NCBI GenBank assembly: GCA_946411515.1
Contig: CAMKEH010000002.1
Coordinates: 1 to 64,000, forward strand
From: an uncultured Clostridium sp.
GTDB lineage: Bacteria > Bacillota > Clostridia > TANB77 > CAG-508
Reading direction: 5' to 3'
DNA: 64,000 nucleotides
A model generated the notes under the pieces. That model saw only the letters and a program-made list of their open reading frames with translations, ran no database searches and was not told the DNA's origin. Below are positions 35,838 to 45,439 of the stretch, one piece after another. The position numbers and the translations under genes were made by a program. Position 1 is the stretch's first letter, and every line of letters starts with the position of its first letter.

Positions 35838-36668
35838 TTGAGTAATTATGATGATAAAGAAGTTTTAGATGCAATAGCTAAGTTATCAAATCAAATTGAT
35901 GAAAAAATAAAATCAGCGTTAACAAGAACAGATGAAAGAATTGAAGAAGCACTAGCTAAAACATCAGCAAGAACAGATGAAAAGACTGAAGAAGCCTTAG
36001 CTAAATTATCAGAAAGAACAGATGAAAGAATTGAAGAAGCACTAGCTAAAGCATCAGTAAAAACAGATGAAAAGATTGAAGAAGCCTTAGCTAAATCATC
36101 AGAAAGAACAGATGAAAGAATTGAAGCAGCACTAGCTAAAGCATCAGCAAGAACCGATGAAAAAATTGAAGCAACACTAGCTAAAGCATCAGCAAGAACA
36201 GATGGAAGAATTGAAGAAGCACTAGCTAAAGCATCAGCAAGAACAAATGAAAAGATTGAAGCAGCACTAGCTAAAGCATCAGCAAAAACAGATGAAAAGA
36301 TTAAAGAAGCAATCAATAATTTTTCAGATAAAATGGATAAAAAGTTTTCAGAAATACGTGATGAGCTTAGTCAGAAGATTGATAAGTTTAAAGAGGAAGT
36401 TAATGAAAGATTTAATAAATTGGAAGGCAAAGTAGAAATTTTACAAGAAGACACCAAAGAATTAAAGAGTGAAACAAGAAATATAAGTAGAAGTGTTGCA
36501 GTAATTGAACAAGAGCATGGAGAGAAATTATCAATACTATTTGATGTTATTACAGTATCTAATGAAAGACAAGATGACTTTGATAAAAGATTAGCTAAAT
36601 TCGAAAGAAAAATAGAAAATAATGAGAATCAAATTTATTTATTAAATTCTAAAGTTCAAAAAATATAA
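35838..36668 (+). CDS. Coiled-coil protein with 15-residue repeats
   Basis: About 276 residues starting at TTG 35838, 7 nt after AAAGGAGG. After a short start (SNYDDKEVLDAIAKLSN) come eight near-identical 15-residue units of the form ALAKASARTDEKIEA (nt 35949-36308). A long helix follows (DKMDKKFSEIRDELSQKIDKFKEE, then RFNKLEGKVEILQEDTKEL). The 11- and 15-residue period of Ala/Leu/Ile predicts a continuous, perhaps right-handed, coiled coil. No membrane segment. Function unknown; a structural or scaffold role is plausible. Its perfect promoter suggests high expression. Confidence 0.78.
   Translation: MSNYDDKEVLDAIAKLSNQIDEKIKSALTRTDERIEEALAKTSARTDEKTEEALAKLSERTDERIEEALAKASVKTDEKIEEALAKSSERTDERIEAALAKASARTDEKIEATLAKASARTDGRIEEALAKASARTNEKIEAALAKASAKTDEKIKEAINNFSDKMDKKFSEIRDELSQKIDKFKEEVNERFNKLEGKVEILQEDTKELKSETRNISRSVAVIEQEHGEKLSILFDVITVSNERQDDFDKRLAKFERKIENNENQIYLLNSKVQKI
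35949..36308 (+). repeat. Eight tandem 45-bp coding repeats
   Basis: In-frame 45-bp units, each coding for a variant of ALAK(A/S)SARTDEKIEE. Units alternate between GAAAGAATTGAAGAAGC-like and GAAAAGATTGAAGAAGC-like halves, a sign of past unequal exchange. Confidence 0.88.
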
Positions 36669-36670
36669 AA

Positions 36671-36703
36671 GCCTATTAGGTAATATTTTTAAAGCTAATA
36701 GGC
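36671..36703 (+). terminator. Terminator
   Basis: GCCTATTAG paired with CTAATAGGC; the loop contains a T-run and AAATTTATTT follows. Confidence 0.6.
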
Positions 36704-36880
36704 AAATTTATTTCAAAAATTTTAATTTTACAATTTCAAAAGAATAAAAAAATTAATCAAAAACTAACCCCTTGCATAATAAAATAAAAAATGATAAAAT
36801 TTCATAAGTCTATAGAGTAGTATGTGATTGTAGTTATAAATATACGATAATATATAAAAATAAATTAAAGGATGATAAAG

Positions 36881-38857
36881 TTGGGCAAAAGTTTATTAAT
36901 AACTGAAAAGCCTTCTGTTGCTATGGAATTTGCAAAGGCTTTAAAAATAACAACTAAAAGAAAAAATGGATATTTAGAATCAGATAAGTGGATTATAACA
37001 TGGTGTGTAGGTCATTTAGTTACTATGAGTTATCCAGAAAAATATGATGAAAAGCTAAAATTCTGGAGACTAGATACCCTTCCATTTATTCCAGAAGAAT
37101 GGAAGTATGAGATTATTCCACAAGTTGAAAATCAATTTAATATTGTAAAGGAGTTAATGCAAAGAGAAGATGTTGAAGAAATATATAATGCAGGCGACTC
37201 TGGGAGAGAAGGAGAATATATTCAAAGACTAGTATTTATGATGGCAAAACCTAATCCAAATGCAAAAATGAAAAGAGTTTGGATAGATTCTCAAACAGAA
37301 GAAGAGATACTAAGAGGAATAAAAGAAGCTAAAGATCAAACTGAGTATGATAGTTTATCGGATAGTGCATATTTAAGGGCAAAAGAAGATTACTTAATAG
37401 GAATTAATTTTTCAAGATTATTATCAATAATATATGGAAGAAACTTAGCTAGCAAAATAAACGAAGAAAGAGCTTCTATATCTGTTGGTAGAGTTATGAC
37501 ATGTGTACTTGGAATGATTGTATCAAGAGAAAGAGAAATTAGAAACTTTGTAAAAACAAAATATTATAAAATAAATGGTGAATTTGGAGATAATAAAGAA
37601 TTTTTTCAAGCAGAATGGAAAGTAAATGAAAAATCTATAATGTTTGAATCACCAAAACTTTATAATGAATCAGGATTTAAAAAAGAGATTGAAGCAAAAC
37701 AGTTTATAAGTGGCTTTGAAGGGAATAAAGCAAAAATATCAGAGCTAAAAAAATCAAAACAAAAAGAAAATGCACCATTATTATTTAATTTGGCAGAATT
37801 ACAAAATCAATGTACAAAAAGGTTTAAAATTAAACCAGATGAAACTTTAGAAGTCGTACAAAATTTGTATGAAAAGAAATTAGTTACTTATCCTAGAACA
37901 GATGCAAGAGTATTATCTTCAGCTGTTGCAAAAGAAATTAGTAAAAATTTGAATGGTATCGCAAGAGGATTTAAAGATGAAGAAACAAAAAACATAATAA
38001 AAAAGATGGTAGATGAAAAATATTCTACTAATCTAATAAAAACAAAATATGTAAATGATAGTAAAATAACAGACCACTATGCAATTATTCCAACAGGACA
38101 AGGATACGAAAATTATAATGGATTAACTGAACTTCAAAAAAATGTATATAAAGTAATTGTAACAAGATTTTTAGCCATATTTTATCCACCTGCAGAATAT
38201 AATAAAATTCAAGTAACTGTTGAAATAGAGGATAAAGAAAGTAAAACAATAGAAATTTTCAACTGTAGTGGGAAAGTTTGTATTAATAAAGGATTTTTAG
38301 AAGTTTTAAAACCAACTGATAAAAACAAAAAATCCACAAAAGATGAAAAAAATGTGGAAAACGAAGAAGAAAATAATGAAAAAGAAGCAAATCTAGAAAT
38401 ACTAAAGAAATTAAAAAAAGGTCAAGAAATAGAAATAAAAAACTTTGAATTAAAAGAAACTGAAACTTCACCACCTACTAGATATAATTCGGGTTCTATA
38501 ATATTAGCAATGGAAAATGCAGGGAAACTGATTGAAGAAGAGGAATTAAGAGAACAAATAAAAGGTGCGGGAATAGGTACTAGTGCAACCAGGGCGGAGA
38601 TTATAAAAAAACTAGAAAAAATAAATTATATAAATATAAACTCAAAAACTCAAATTATAACTCCTACTAAAAAGGGAGAAATCATATATGATATAGTTTT
38701 TTCATCAATGCCAGATATGCTAAATCCAAAGCTTACTGCTAGTTGGGAAAAAGGACTAGATATGGTAGCTAAAAAAGAAATAAAACCAAGTTTATTTATG
38801 GATAAATTAAAAAAATACATTCATTCTAAATTTGATAAATTAGTTGTAAAAATGTAG
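36881..38857 (+). CDS. topB: DNA topoisomerase III (type IA)
   Basis: About 658 residues. TOPRIM starts LLITEKPSVAMEFAKAL. The acidic block is AGDSGREGEYIQR, where most family members have TDPDREGE, so the middle Asp is shifted. The catalytic Tyr is in LVTYPRTDARVLS near residue 328. Later landmarks are DHYAIIPTG and GIGTSATRAEIIKKL. No zinc ribbons, as usual for TopB. TTG 36881 is preferred, because AAAGG directly abuts the in-frame ATG 36872. It resolves precatenanes and recombination intermediates. An acidic linker (about 485-515) is unusual. Confidence 0.87.
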   Translation: MGKSLLITEKPSVAMEFAKALKITTKRKNGYLESDKWIITWCVGHLVTMSYPEKYDEKLKFWRLDTLPFIPEEWKYEIIPQVENQFNIVKELMQREDVEEIYNAGDSGREGEYIQRLVFMMAKPNPNAKMKRVWIDSQTEEEILRGIKEAKDQTEYDSLSDSAYLRAKEDYLIGINFSRLLSIIYGRNLASKINEERASISVGRVMTCVLGMIVSREREIRNFVKTKYYKINGEFGDNKEFFQAEWKVNEKSIMFESPKLYNESGFKKEIEAKQFISGFEGNKAKISELKKSKQKENAPLLFNLAELQNQCTKRFKIKPDETLEVVQNLYEKKLVTYPRTDARVLSSAVAKEISKNLNGIARGFKDEETKNIIKKMVDEKYSTNLIKTKYVNDSKITDHYAIIPTGQGYENYNGLTELQKNVYKVIVTRFLAIFYPPAEYNKIQVTVEIEDKESKTIEIFNCSGKVCINKGFLEVLKPTDKNKKSTKDEKNVENEEENNEKEANLEILKKLKKGQEIEIKNFELKETETSPPTRYNSGSIILAMENAGKLIEEEELREQIKGAGIGTSATRAEIIKKLEKINYININSKTQIITPTKKGEIIYDIVFSSMPDMLNPKLTASWEKGLDMVAKKEIKPSLFMDKLKKYIHSKFDKLVVKM

Positions 38858-38882
38858 GAAAATAACTGTTTCTACATTTTTT
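38851..38882 (+). terminator. topB terminator
   Basis: AATGTAGGAAA paired with TTTCTACATTTTTT, overlapping the stop codon. Confidence 0.7.
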
Positions 38883-38962
38883 ATTGCATTATATGTGAAA
38901 ATTAGTACATCATTTACAATTTACATAAAATATGTTAAAATTAATATTGTAAAAGTGGCAAT

Positions 38963-38999
38963 ATGCCAAAGTCAGACTTTTACGATTGCCAAAGTCAAA
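38963..38999 (+). promoter_or_regulatory. Leader with direct repeat TGCCAAAGTCA
   Basis: TGCCAAAGTCA occurs twice, 23 bp apart, in the leader of the 100-residue gene, with GGCAAT and AAAGTC hairpin potential. It may be a regulator-binding or RNA-control site. Confidence 0.4.
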
Positions 39000-39016
39000 A
39001 CAACAAGGAGATACAT

Positions 39017-39319
39017 ATGTCAGTTATAAGAAAATTATATGTAGGAGCACAAAATGATGAACCCGATGCAGCGAAAATTTTAAAAGAAGAAGCTTTTCGA
39101 AATCTGGAAAATGTTCAAAAAGTAAATGAATATAGAATCGATTTAATTTTTTCGGATAAAATTTTTGATGCAAAGCAAAAAAGAAGGGTATCGCAAATTA
39201 AAAAGAAAAAATATAATACAGAGGCAGAGGTAAGAAAAATATTTGAAGGACTTTGGTGCAAAATCTGGGTGATTGAATTGCCCGATAAATGGATTGTCTT
39301 TTGTAAGAGATATCCATAG
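39017..39319 (+). CDS. Hypothetical protein (100 aa), one-gene unit
   Basis: ATG 39017 is set by AAGGAG 8 nt upstream; an earlier in-frame ATG (38963) lies in the repeat-containing leader. The product starts SVIRKLYVGAQNDEPDAAKI, is basic in the middle (KQKRRVSQIKKKK) and ends with a Trp-rich stretch (GLWCKIWVIELPDKW). Unknown family. It has slightly higher GC than its neighbours, a structured leader and a strong terminator (39323-39360), like the other isolated cassettes in this window, but no CGG codon. Confidence 0.5.
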   Translation: MSVIRKLYVGAQNDEPDAAKILKEEAFRNLENVQKVNEYRIDLIFSDKIFDAKQKRRVSQIKKKKYNTEAEVRKIFEGLWCKIWVIELPDKWIVFCKRYP

Positions 39320-39322
39320 AAC

Positions 39323-39360
39323 ATGCTAGGTGAAAATTTTTTACCTAGCATAGTTCTTTT
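39323..39360 (+). terminator. Terminator
   Basis: ATGCTAGGT paired with ACCTAGCAT, followed by TTCTTTT. Confidence 0.8.
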
Positions 39361-39432
39361 TAGTAAAAAATATTTTAATTTTGAATAAAATATGATATAA
39401 TATAGATTATCAATAGATTTAAATAGGAGTTT

Positions 39433-42400
39433 ATGATGAATACAATTTTAGGAGAGCTTGGAAAAAATCCAAAGTTTATTGAAATTTTAAACAATATAGA
39501 AAATAACAGGGGTCCGGTAGTAATATCGGGCTTAAATGACGTGGGAATGGTGCAAATAAGTACAGCTATAAATGAATTTAGTAAAAAACCAATATGCATT
39601 GTAACATACAATGAAATTCAAGCAAAGAAAATATATGAAGATATAAAATATTTTACAGATAAAGTTGTATTATTTCCTAAAAAAGAAATAGTTACGTATG
39701 ACTATATTGCTGAAAGTAAAGATATATCATATAAGAGAATAGAAACTTTAAATGAAATAAAATCTAAGAAAAACTTAATAGTAATAACAACAGTTGAAGC
39801 TATTATGCAAAAATTACTCTCAAAAAATGTTTTATATAAAAATGAATTGAAATTTAAAGTAGGAGAAATTCATAATTTAGATGAAATAAAACAAAAACTA
39901 ATAAAGCTAGGGTATGTAAGATGCGATTTGATAGAAGGAAGAGGACAGTTCAGTGTAAGAGGCGGAATTCTAGATATTGCTGTAAATGATAAAACAGGTA
40001 TAAGAATAGAATTTTGGGGAGATGAAATAGATTCTATTCGTAATTTTAGTATTTCTAGTCAAAGATCTATTGATGCAAAAGAATCAGTAGTTATATATCC
40101 TGCTCATGAATATGTGTTAGAAGATAATATTGAAGAGGTGTGCAAAAAAATAAGAAGAGATGCTAATTTTAATTATGATAAAGACATACTAGAAGAAGAC
40201 ATTGAACAAATAAAAATAGGTAATTATATTAGTAAAATAGACAAATATTTTAATAGTTTTTATGAAAATCAAGAAACTGTTTTAGACTATTTAAGTAGAA
40301 ATTATTGTATATTTTTAGATGAAATAGGAAAAATTAAACAAAGAACAAAAAATATAAAAATAGATAATAAAAATTTAAGTGAAACTTTAACAGAAAAACA
40401 AAGAAAAGTACCGGATGCAATAGAAACTATGCTGGATTTTCAAGAGATAGAAGAAATTTTACAACAAAAACAACTAGTATATATAGAAAAACAAGATTCT
40501 AATTTAAACTTGGAAGCTGAAAAGTACAAATTTCAATATAGAGATGTAAATTATTATAAAAAGGATTTAAATATTTTATTTAATGATTTAGAAAAAGTAG
40601 TAAAAGATAAAAAGAAAATTTGTATATTACTTGAAACAAAAGAAAAAGCAAAAAAATTAAGTAAAATATTAGATGAAAAAGAAATACTAAATAAATTTGA
40701 AGAAAAATTAGATAAAACTATAATTACAAAATCTTCTGAAAGTATAGTTACAATATCTATCGGAAAACTATCATCTGGTTTTGAAAATTATGATTTAAAT
40801 CAGCTAGTAATAGTTGCAGATGAATTAGTTGAGGGGGAGAAAAAAAGAAGGACTATACAAAGTGCAACATTTAAAGAAGGGGAAAAAGTAGTATTTGCTG
40901 ACTTAAAAGTAGGAGATTATGTTGTACACCAAAAACATGGAATTGGTATATACATTGGAGTAAATACTATAAAAGCAGATGGAACAACAAAAGATTATAT
41001 CAAGATAAAATATCAAAATGATGATGTTTTATATATTCCAACAAGTAATCTAGATACTATTAGAAAATATATTGGTGGAGATAGTATAAAACCAAAAATA
41101 AATAGACTTGGAAGTAAAGACTGGGAAAATACAAAAGCAAAAGTAAAGAAAAATTTAAGAGAAGTTGCAAAAGAATTAATAGAGTTATATGCAAAAAGAG
41201 AAAAAACAGAAGGATTTAAATTTAGTAAAGATACTCCATGGCAAAATGAATTTGAAAATAAATTTCCGTATCAAGAAACAGATGACCAATTAAGATGTAT
41301 AAAAGAAGTAAAAAAAGATATGGAAGATTCAAAACCAATGGACAGACTTTTATGTGGAGATGTTGGATATGGAAAAACAGAAGTAGCACTTCGAGCAGCT
41401 TTCAAAGCAGTAATGGATCAAAAACAGGTAGCATATTTAGCACCAACAACAGTTTTAGCTGAACAACAATATAAAGAATTTAAAGAAAGAATGAAAGAGT
41501 ATCCAATAAGAGTTGAAATATTAAATAGGTTTAAAAGTAAAAAATATCAAGAAGAAGTAGTAAAAAAATTAAAATTAGGTGAAGTAGACATAGTTATAGG
41601 AACGCATAGATTACTTAGCCAAGATGTAGAATTTAAAAATTTAGGACTTTTAATTATAGATGAAGAACATAGATTTGGCGTAAAAGCAAAAGAAAAAATT
41701 AAACAATTAAAAATGAATGTTGATGTATTAACAATGACAGCAACTCCTATTCCAAGAACAATGCATATGTCAATTGTAGGAATAAGAGATATGTCTGTTA
41801 TATATGAACCACCACAAAATAGAAGACCAGTTCAAACTTATGTATTAGAATATGACAAACAAGTAATTAAGGAAGCAATAACAAAAGAATTAGAAAGAGA
41901 AGGACAAGTATTTTATTTATTTAACAATGTAGAAGGAATTGAATTAAAATCAAAAGAAATATCAGAATTAGTACCAGAAGCAAATGTATGCTTTGCACAT
42001 GGAAGAATGTCTGGAAATAAAATAGAAGAAATAATGCAAGACTTTATTGACAAAAAATATAATGTTTTAGTATGTACAACTATATTAGAATCTGGAATTG
42101 ATATTCCAAATGCAAATACCATAATAGTAGAAAATGCTGATAGAATGGGATTAGCACAACTTTATCAAATAAGAGGTAGAGTAGGAAGATCTGACAGGCA
42201 AGCATATAGTTATATAACATATAAAAAAGATAAAATGCTATCAGAAGTAGCAGATAAGAGATTAAAAGCAATCAAAGAATTTACTGAATTTGGATCTGGA
42301 TTTAAGATAGCAATGAGAGATTTAGAAATAAGAGGTGCTGGAAGTTTGCTTCGGAGAAATTCAATCAGGACATTTAGAGCAAGTTGGATATGATACTTAT

Positions 42401-42916
42401 TGTAATCTATTAGATGAAGTAGTAAAAGAAATGAAAGGAATTGAAATAAAGAAAGAAGAAGATATTCAAATTGACTTAGATGTAACAAGTTATATACCTG
42501 ATGAATATATATCAGATTCTGACCAAAAGATTGAAATATACCAAAATATTGCTTTATGTAAAAACGAAGAAGATATCCAAAATGTAATAGATGAGGTTAT
42601 AGATAGATTTGGAAATATGCCAGAACAGCTAGAAAATTTAATTGATATAGCAAGAATAAAATATTTAGCAAAGGCATTACATATTGAAAAAATAGCAAGC
42701 AGAAAATCAGCTGTTTTATTTACATTTAATCCAAATACAGTAAAAGAAATAGTAAATATACCAAAACTTGTAGAACAATATGGGAATAAAATAAAATTTT
42801 CTTCTGGAATAAAACCTATGATAACATTAAATATAGATATGAAAAATGAAAAACAAATATTAAGAAGTACAACAGAATTTGTTAAATTTTTATCAAATAG
42901 TGGAAGTAAAAGTTAA
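39433..42916 (+). CDS. mfd: Transcription-repair coupling factor Mfd, read through a +1 frameshift at CGG
   Basis: About 1160 residues when joined. Removes stalled RNA polymerase and recruits UvrA. A UvrB-like N-terminal region comes first. The RNA polymerase-interaction domain is GDYVVHQKHGIGIYIGV near 495. The helicase has LLCGDVGYGKTEVALRAA, IIDEEHRFG, TATPIPRTMHMS and QIRGRVGRSDRQAYSY. Frame 0 reads RGAGSLL, meets CGG at 42352 and would stop 13 codons later. Dropping one C restores GEIQSGHLEQVGYDTYC, the conserved sequence after GAGxLL, and the C-terminal domain D7 to 42916. Two adjacent ATGs (39433, 39436) are possible starts. Confidence 0.9.
42352..42355 (+). other. +1 recoding site CGGA (mfd)
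   Basis: Frame-0 CTT CGG AGA becomes CTT (C)GGA GAA ATT. The conserved Gly of the GAGxLLG..QSGH motif is restored. Confidence 0.88.
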
Positions 42917-42939
42917 AAATAAATAAAAGGAGACTAACT

Positions 42940-43731
42940 ATGCAAAGTATATCTAGCAAAGAAAATGAATTAATAAAACATATAAAAAAGCTAAAAGATA
43001 AAAAAGAACGTGATATCAGTAATGAATATGTAATTGAAGGAGTTAAGCTATTAAGAGAAGCAATTGTAGAAAATGCTAAAATTAGAAAAGTAATTATATG
43101 TGATGATTGTGATAAAACAGAAGTTATTCCAAAAGATGTTATGTATGAAATCGCAAAGTATGATTGTATTTATGTAACAAAAAATATATTTAAATATATT
43201 TCAGAAGTTCAAGAACCACAAGGAATATTAGCAATTGTAGAAAAGAATAATATAAATAAGGATATAGATTATAGTCAAGATATAATTGTGGCGTTAAATG
43301 ATGTTCAAGATCCTGGAAATCTAGGAACAATATTAAGAACTGTAGATAGTGTAGGAGTAACTCAAATTTTAGTATCAAAAGGAACAGCAGATAGCTATAA
43401 TCCAAAAGTAGTTCGTTCTACTATGGGAGCAATTTTTAGAATAAGAATTATTGAATGTGAAGATTTAGAAAAAACGTTAAAAGAAATAAGAAAACATAAA
43501 TTTAAAATTGTAGTAACATCACTTCAAACAGAAAATAGTATTTATGATATTAATTATAATAAGAAGATAATTGTTATAGGAAATGAAGCAAAAGGTGTAG
43601 AAAAAAATATTCAAGAAATTGCAGACGAAAAAATAAAAATTCCTATGATAGGAAAAACAGAAAGTCTAAATGCATCAGTTGCAACAGGAATTGTATTATA
43701 TGAATATGTAAGACAAAAATTAAATAAATAA
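42940..43731 (+). CDS. SpoU/TrmH-family RNA 2'-O-methyltransferase
   Basis: 263 residues. The N-terminal substrate-binding domain (ELIKHIKKLKDKKERD...YVIEGVKLLREA) resembles L30e. The SPOUT domain has motif 1 NDVQDPGNLGTILRT, motif 2 IVIGNEAKGV and motif 3 IPMIGKTESLNASVATGI. It methylates a ribose in rRNA or tRNA using SAM; the position is not predictable. Follows mfd by 23 bp and ends at a bidirectional terminator shared with purC. Confidence 0.9.
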   Translation: MQSISSKENELIKHIKKLKDKKERDISNEYVIEGVKLLREAIVENAKIRKVIICDDCDKTEVIPKDVMYEIAKYDCIYVTKNIFKYISEVQEPQGILAIVEKNNINKDIDYSQDIIVALNDVQDPGNLGTILRTVDSVGVTQILVSKGTADSYNPKVVRSTMGAIFRIRIIECEDLEKTLKEIRKHKFKIVVTSLQTENSIYDINYNKKIIVIGNEAKGVEKNIQEIADEKIKIPMIGKTESLNASVATGIVLYEYVRQKLNK

Positions 43732-43736
43732 AACGA

Positions 43737-43766
43737 AAAGAGCTCACTTAGTAAAGTGAGCTCTTT
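43737..43766. terminator. Bidirectional terminator
   Basis: AAAGAGCTCACTT paired with AAGTGAGCTCTTT; serves the methyltransferase and purC. Confidence 0.85.
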
Positions 43767-43771
43767 AGGAG

Positions 43772-43781
43772 TAACCGTACC
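43772..43781. repeat. Inverted repeat flanking purC (left)
   Basis: TAACCGTACC here and its exact reverse complement GGTACGGTTA at 44576-44585 bracket the purC unit. Confidence 0.5.
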
Positions 43782-43793
43782 GCGTATAACTGT

Positions 43794-44522
43794 TTACTGT
43801 TTGAGTAGCTTTTCTAAAGCTGTCTGATAGGTCTTTTCAACATTACCAATATCAGCTCCTTTCCTGAAAATATCTTTGTCAAGAGAATTTCCATTCTCAT
43901 CCAAAAGACGACAGGTGTCTAAAGAAAATTCGTCGCATAACATAAGTTTTCCTTTCTGATTAAAACCAAATTCAACCTTAAAATCAACTAAGGTTAATCC
44001 CAGTTTTTTGAAAAACTGTTGAGCGATAATGCCAATTTTTTGAGTGTAATTTTGTATGAGTTGTATATCTGATATAGAAGCCAACTTAAGTCCATAAGCA
44101 GCAGCTGACTCAGATATAAACGGGTCTCCAAGATTGTCATTCTTATAGCAGAGCTCAAAAATCATGCTATCAAACACTGTACCTGCGCTGATATTATATC
44201 GATTGCAAAAGCTACCGGCTGCAATAAAGCGACCAATTACTTCTAGCGGAATCATATCAGCCTTTTGTACAATTATTGAAGACTCGGTTGAACCGTCAAA
44301 CATACAGTGTGTAGGAACATTCTCGCGACTAAACAGTGTAAAGAGGTTTATGGCATAGGTTTTATTAGTAATACCTTTACCTTTAATAACCGCCTTTTTT
44401 GTGCCATTTCCTGCAGATATTCGATCCGTAAAATCCATTTCTACGAAGAAAGGACGGTCTTTAACTTCATATATGGTATTGGCTTTCCCTTCATGAAGTA
44501 TTTTTCCTCTAATAAAGTTCAC
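43794..44522 (-). CDS. purC: SAICAR synthetase
   Basis: 242 residues, GTG start at 44522 behind AAGGAGG. Joins aspartate to CAIR with ATP in purine synthesis. The family start GKILHEGKANTIYEV, the FTDRISAGNGTKKAVIKGKG block, EVIGRFIAAGSFCNRY, and VDFKVEFGFNQKGKLMLCDEFSLDTCRL are all present. It is alone: no other pur genes are nearby. Base composition is clearly higher in GC, with codons such as CGA, GCC, CTG and GTC that native genes avoid. It lies between a strong bidirectional terminator and its own promoter and leader hairpin, all within a 10-bp inverted repeat. Probably acquired. Confidence 0.9.
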   Translation of the reverse strand: MNFIRGKILHEGKANTIYEVKDRPFFVEMDFTDRISAGNGTKKAVIKGKGITNKTYAINLFTLFSRENVPTHCMFDGSTESSIIVQKADMIPLEVIGRFIAAGSFCNRYNISAGTVFDSMIFELCYKNDNLGDPFISESAAAYGLKLASISDIQLIQNYTQKIGIIAQQFFKKLGLTLVDFKVEFGFNQKGKLMLCDEFSLDTCRLLDENGNSLDKDIFRKGADIGNVEKTYQTALEKLLKQ

Positions 44523-44554
44523 AACGCAGCCTCCTTATTTGGCTGAGACAGACA

Positions 44555-44573
44555 ATGTGTCTGTCAAAAATAT
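44555..44573 (-). promoter_or_regulatory. purC leader hairpin
   Basis: In the minus-strand leader, GACAGACAC and GTGTCTGTC-type arms (ACAGACA/TGTCTGT) form a hairpin about 20 nt before the AAGGAGG site. A TATAAT -10 lies at about 44593-44598 on the minus strand. Confidence 0.5.
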
Positions 44574-44575
44574 AA

Positions 44576-44585
44576 GGTACGGTTA
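44576..44585. repeat. Inverted repeat flanking purC (right)
   Basis: GGTACGGTTA, the exact reverse complement of 43772-43781. In the purC mRNA the two copies could pair the 5' and 3' ends. Confidence 0.5.
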
Positions 44586-44692
44586 AAAATAATTATACCA
44601 TAAGATTACATAAAGTACAATATTTTAATATTTGATTTTTTGTACATTTATGATAAAATTATATAAAGTAATTAAGTGAAAGAAGGATAAAG

Positions 44693-45190
44693 ATGAAATT
44701 AAATATAGTAATGGTTGAACCAGAAATACCTCAAAATACAGGAAATATTGCAAGAACATGTGCAGCAATTGGAGCTAAATTACATCTAGTGCATCCATTA
44801 GGGTTTGATATATCAGAAAAATCTGTTAGAAGAGCAGGACTAGATTATTGGAATAAAGTGGAAATAGAAGAGCATAAATCATTTGAAAGTTTTTTAGAAA
44901 AATATAAACCTGAAGAAACCAATATGTTTTTTGCTACAACAAAAGGAAAACATGTATACTCAGAACCTGATTATAGTAAGTGTGATGAAGTATTCTTATT
45001 ATTTGGAAAAGAAACAAAAGGTTTGCCAGAAGATATATTACAAAAATATATAAATAAAACAATTAGAATACCTATGAGAGAAACTCTAAGATCTTTAAAT
45101 TTATCAAACTCAGTTGCAATTGTAGCATATGAAGTTTTAAGACAAAAGAATTTTGAAAATCTAGAGGAGATAAGTAGTTATTTTGATTAA
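44693..45190 (+). CDS. trmL: tRNA (cytidine/uridine-34) 2'-O-methyltransferase
   Basis: 165-residue minimal SPOUT enzyme of the TrmL type. EPEIPQNTGNIARTCAA at the start, HPLGFDISEKSVRRAGLDYW, the LLFGKETKGLPEDI knot segment and the C-terminal IPMRETLRSLNLSNSVAIVAYE. It modifies the wobble ribose of tRNA-Leu in known cases. Monocistronic. Confidence 0.93.
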   Translation: MKLNIVMVEPEIPQNTGNIARTCAAIGAKLHLVHPLGFDISEKSVRRAGLDYWNKVEIEEHKSFESFLEKYKPEETNMFFATTKGKHVYSEPDYSKCDEVFLLFGKETKGLPEDILQKYINKTIRIPMRETLRSLNLSNSVAIVAYEVLRQKNFENLEEISSYFD

Positions 45191-45199
45191 AAATTAAAC

Positions 45200-45245
45200 A
45201 AAAAACACTGTCCCTAATGTTTCATTTGTCGAATTTTGCGATGAA
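45200..45245. repeat. Possible REP/RAYT-type fragment
   Basis: ACACTGTCCCTAATG and the following TTCATTTGTCGAATTTTGCG resemble dispersed repeat ends linked to REP-associated transposases in clostridia. No transposase gene is present. Confidence 0.3.
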
Positions 45246-45254
45246 AAGTTACTA

Positions 45255-45290
45255 AAAAAAGAGGAAAAACCTTTGATTTTCCTCTTTTTT
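45255..45290 (+). terminator. Terminator
   Basis: AAAAAAAGAGGAAAA paired with TTTTCCTCTTTTTT. Confidence 0.8.
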
Positions 45291-45439
45291 GTGGTTTAAT
45301 ATAATTATAAAAATTTTTATCAAATTTAATTCTAAAGTTTTTATTCTAAAAACAAATTCCAAAATTATTAAAAATAAAGAGAAAAGGAAGTGATATTATC
45401 TTAAATCTTAAAATTCAAAAATAGAAAAGGAGGAAAATT

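Noticed and set aside
35949..36308. CRISPR array.
   Set aside because: The 45-bp units are contiguous, in frame and coding, with no variable spacers.
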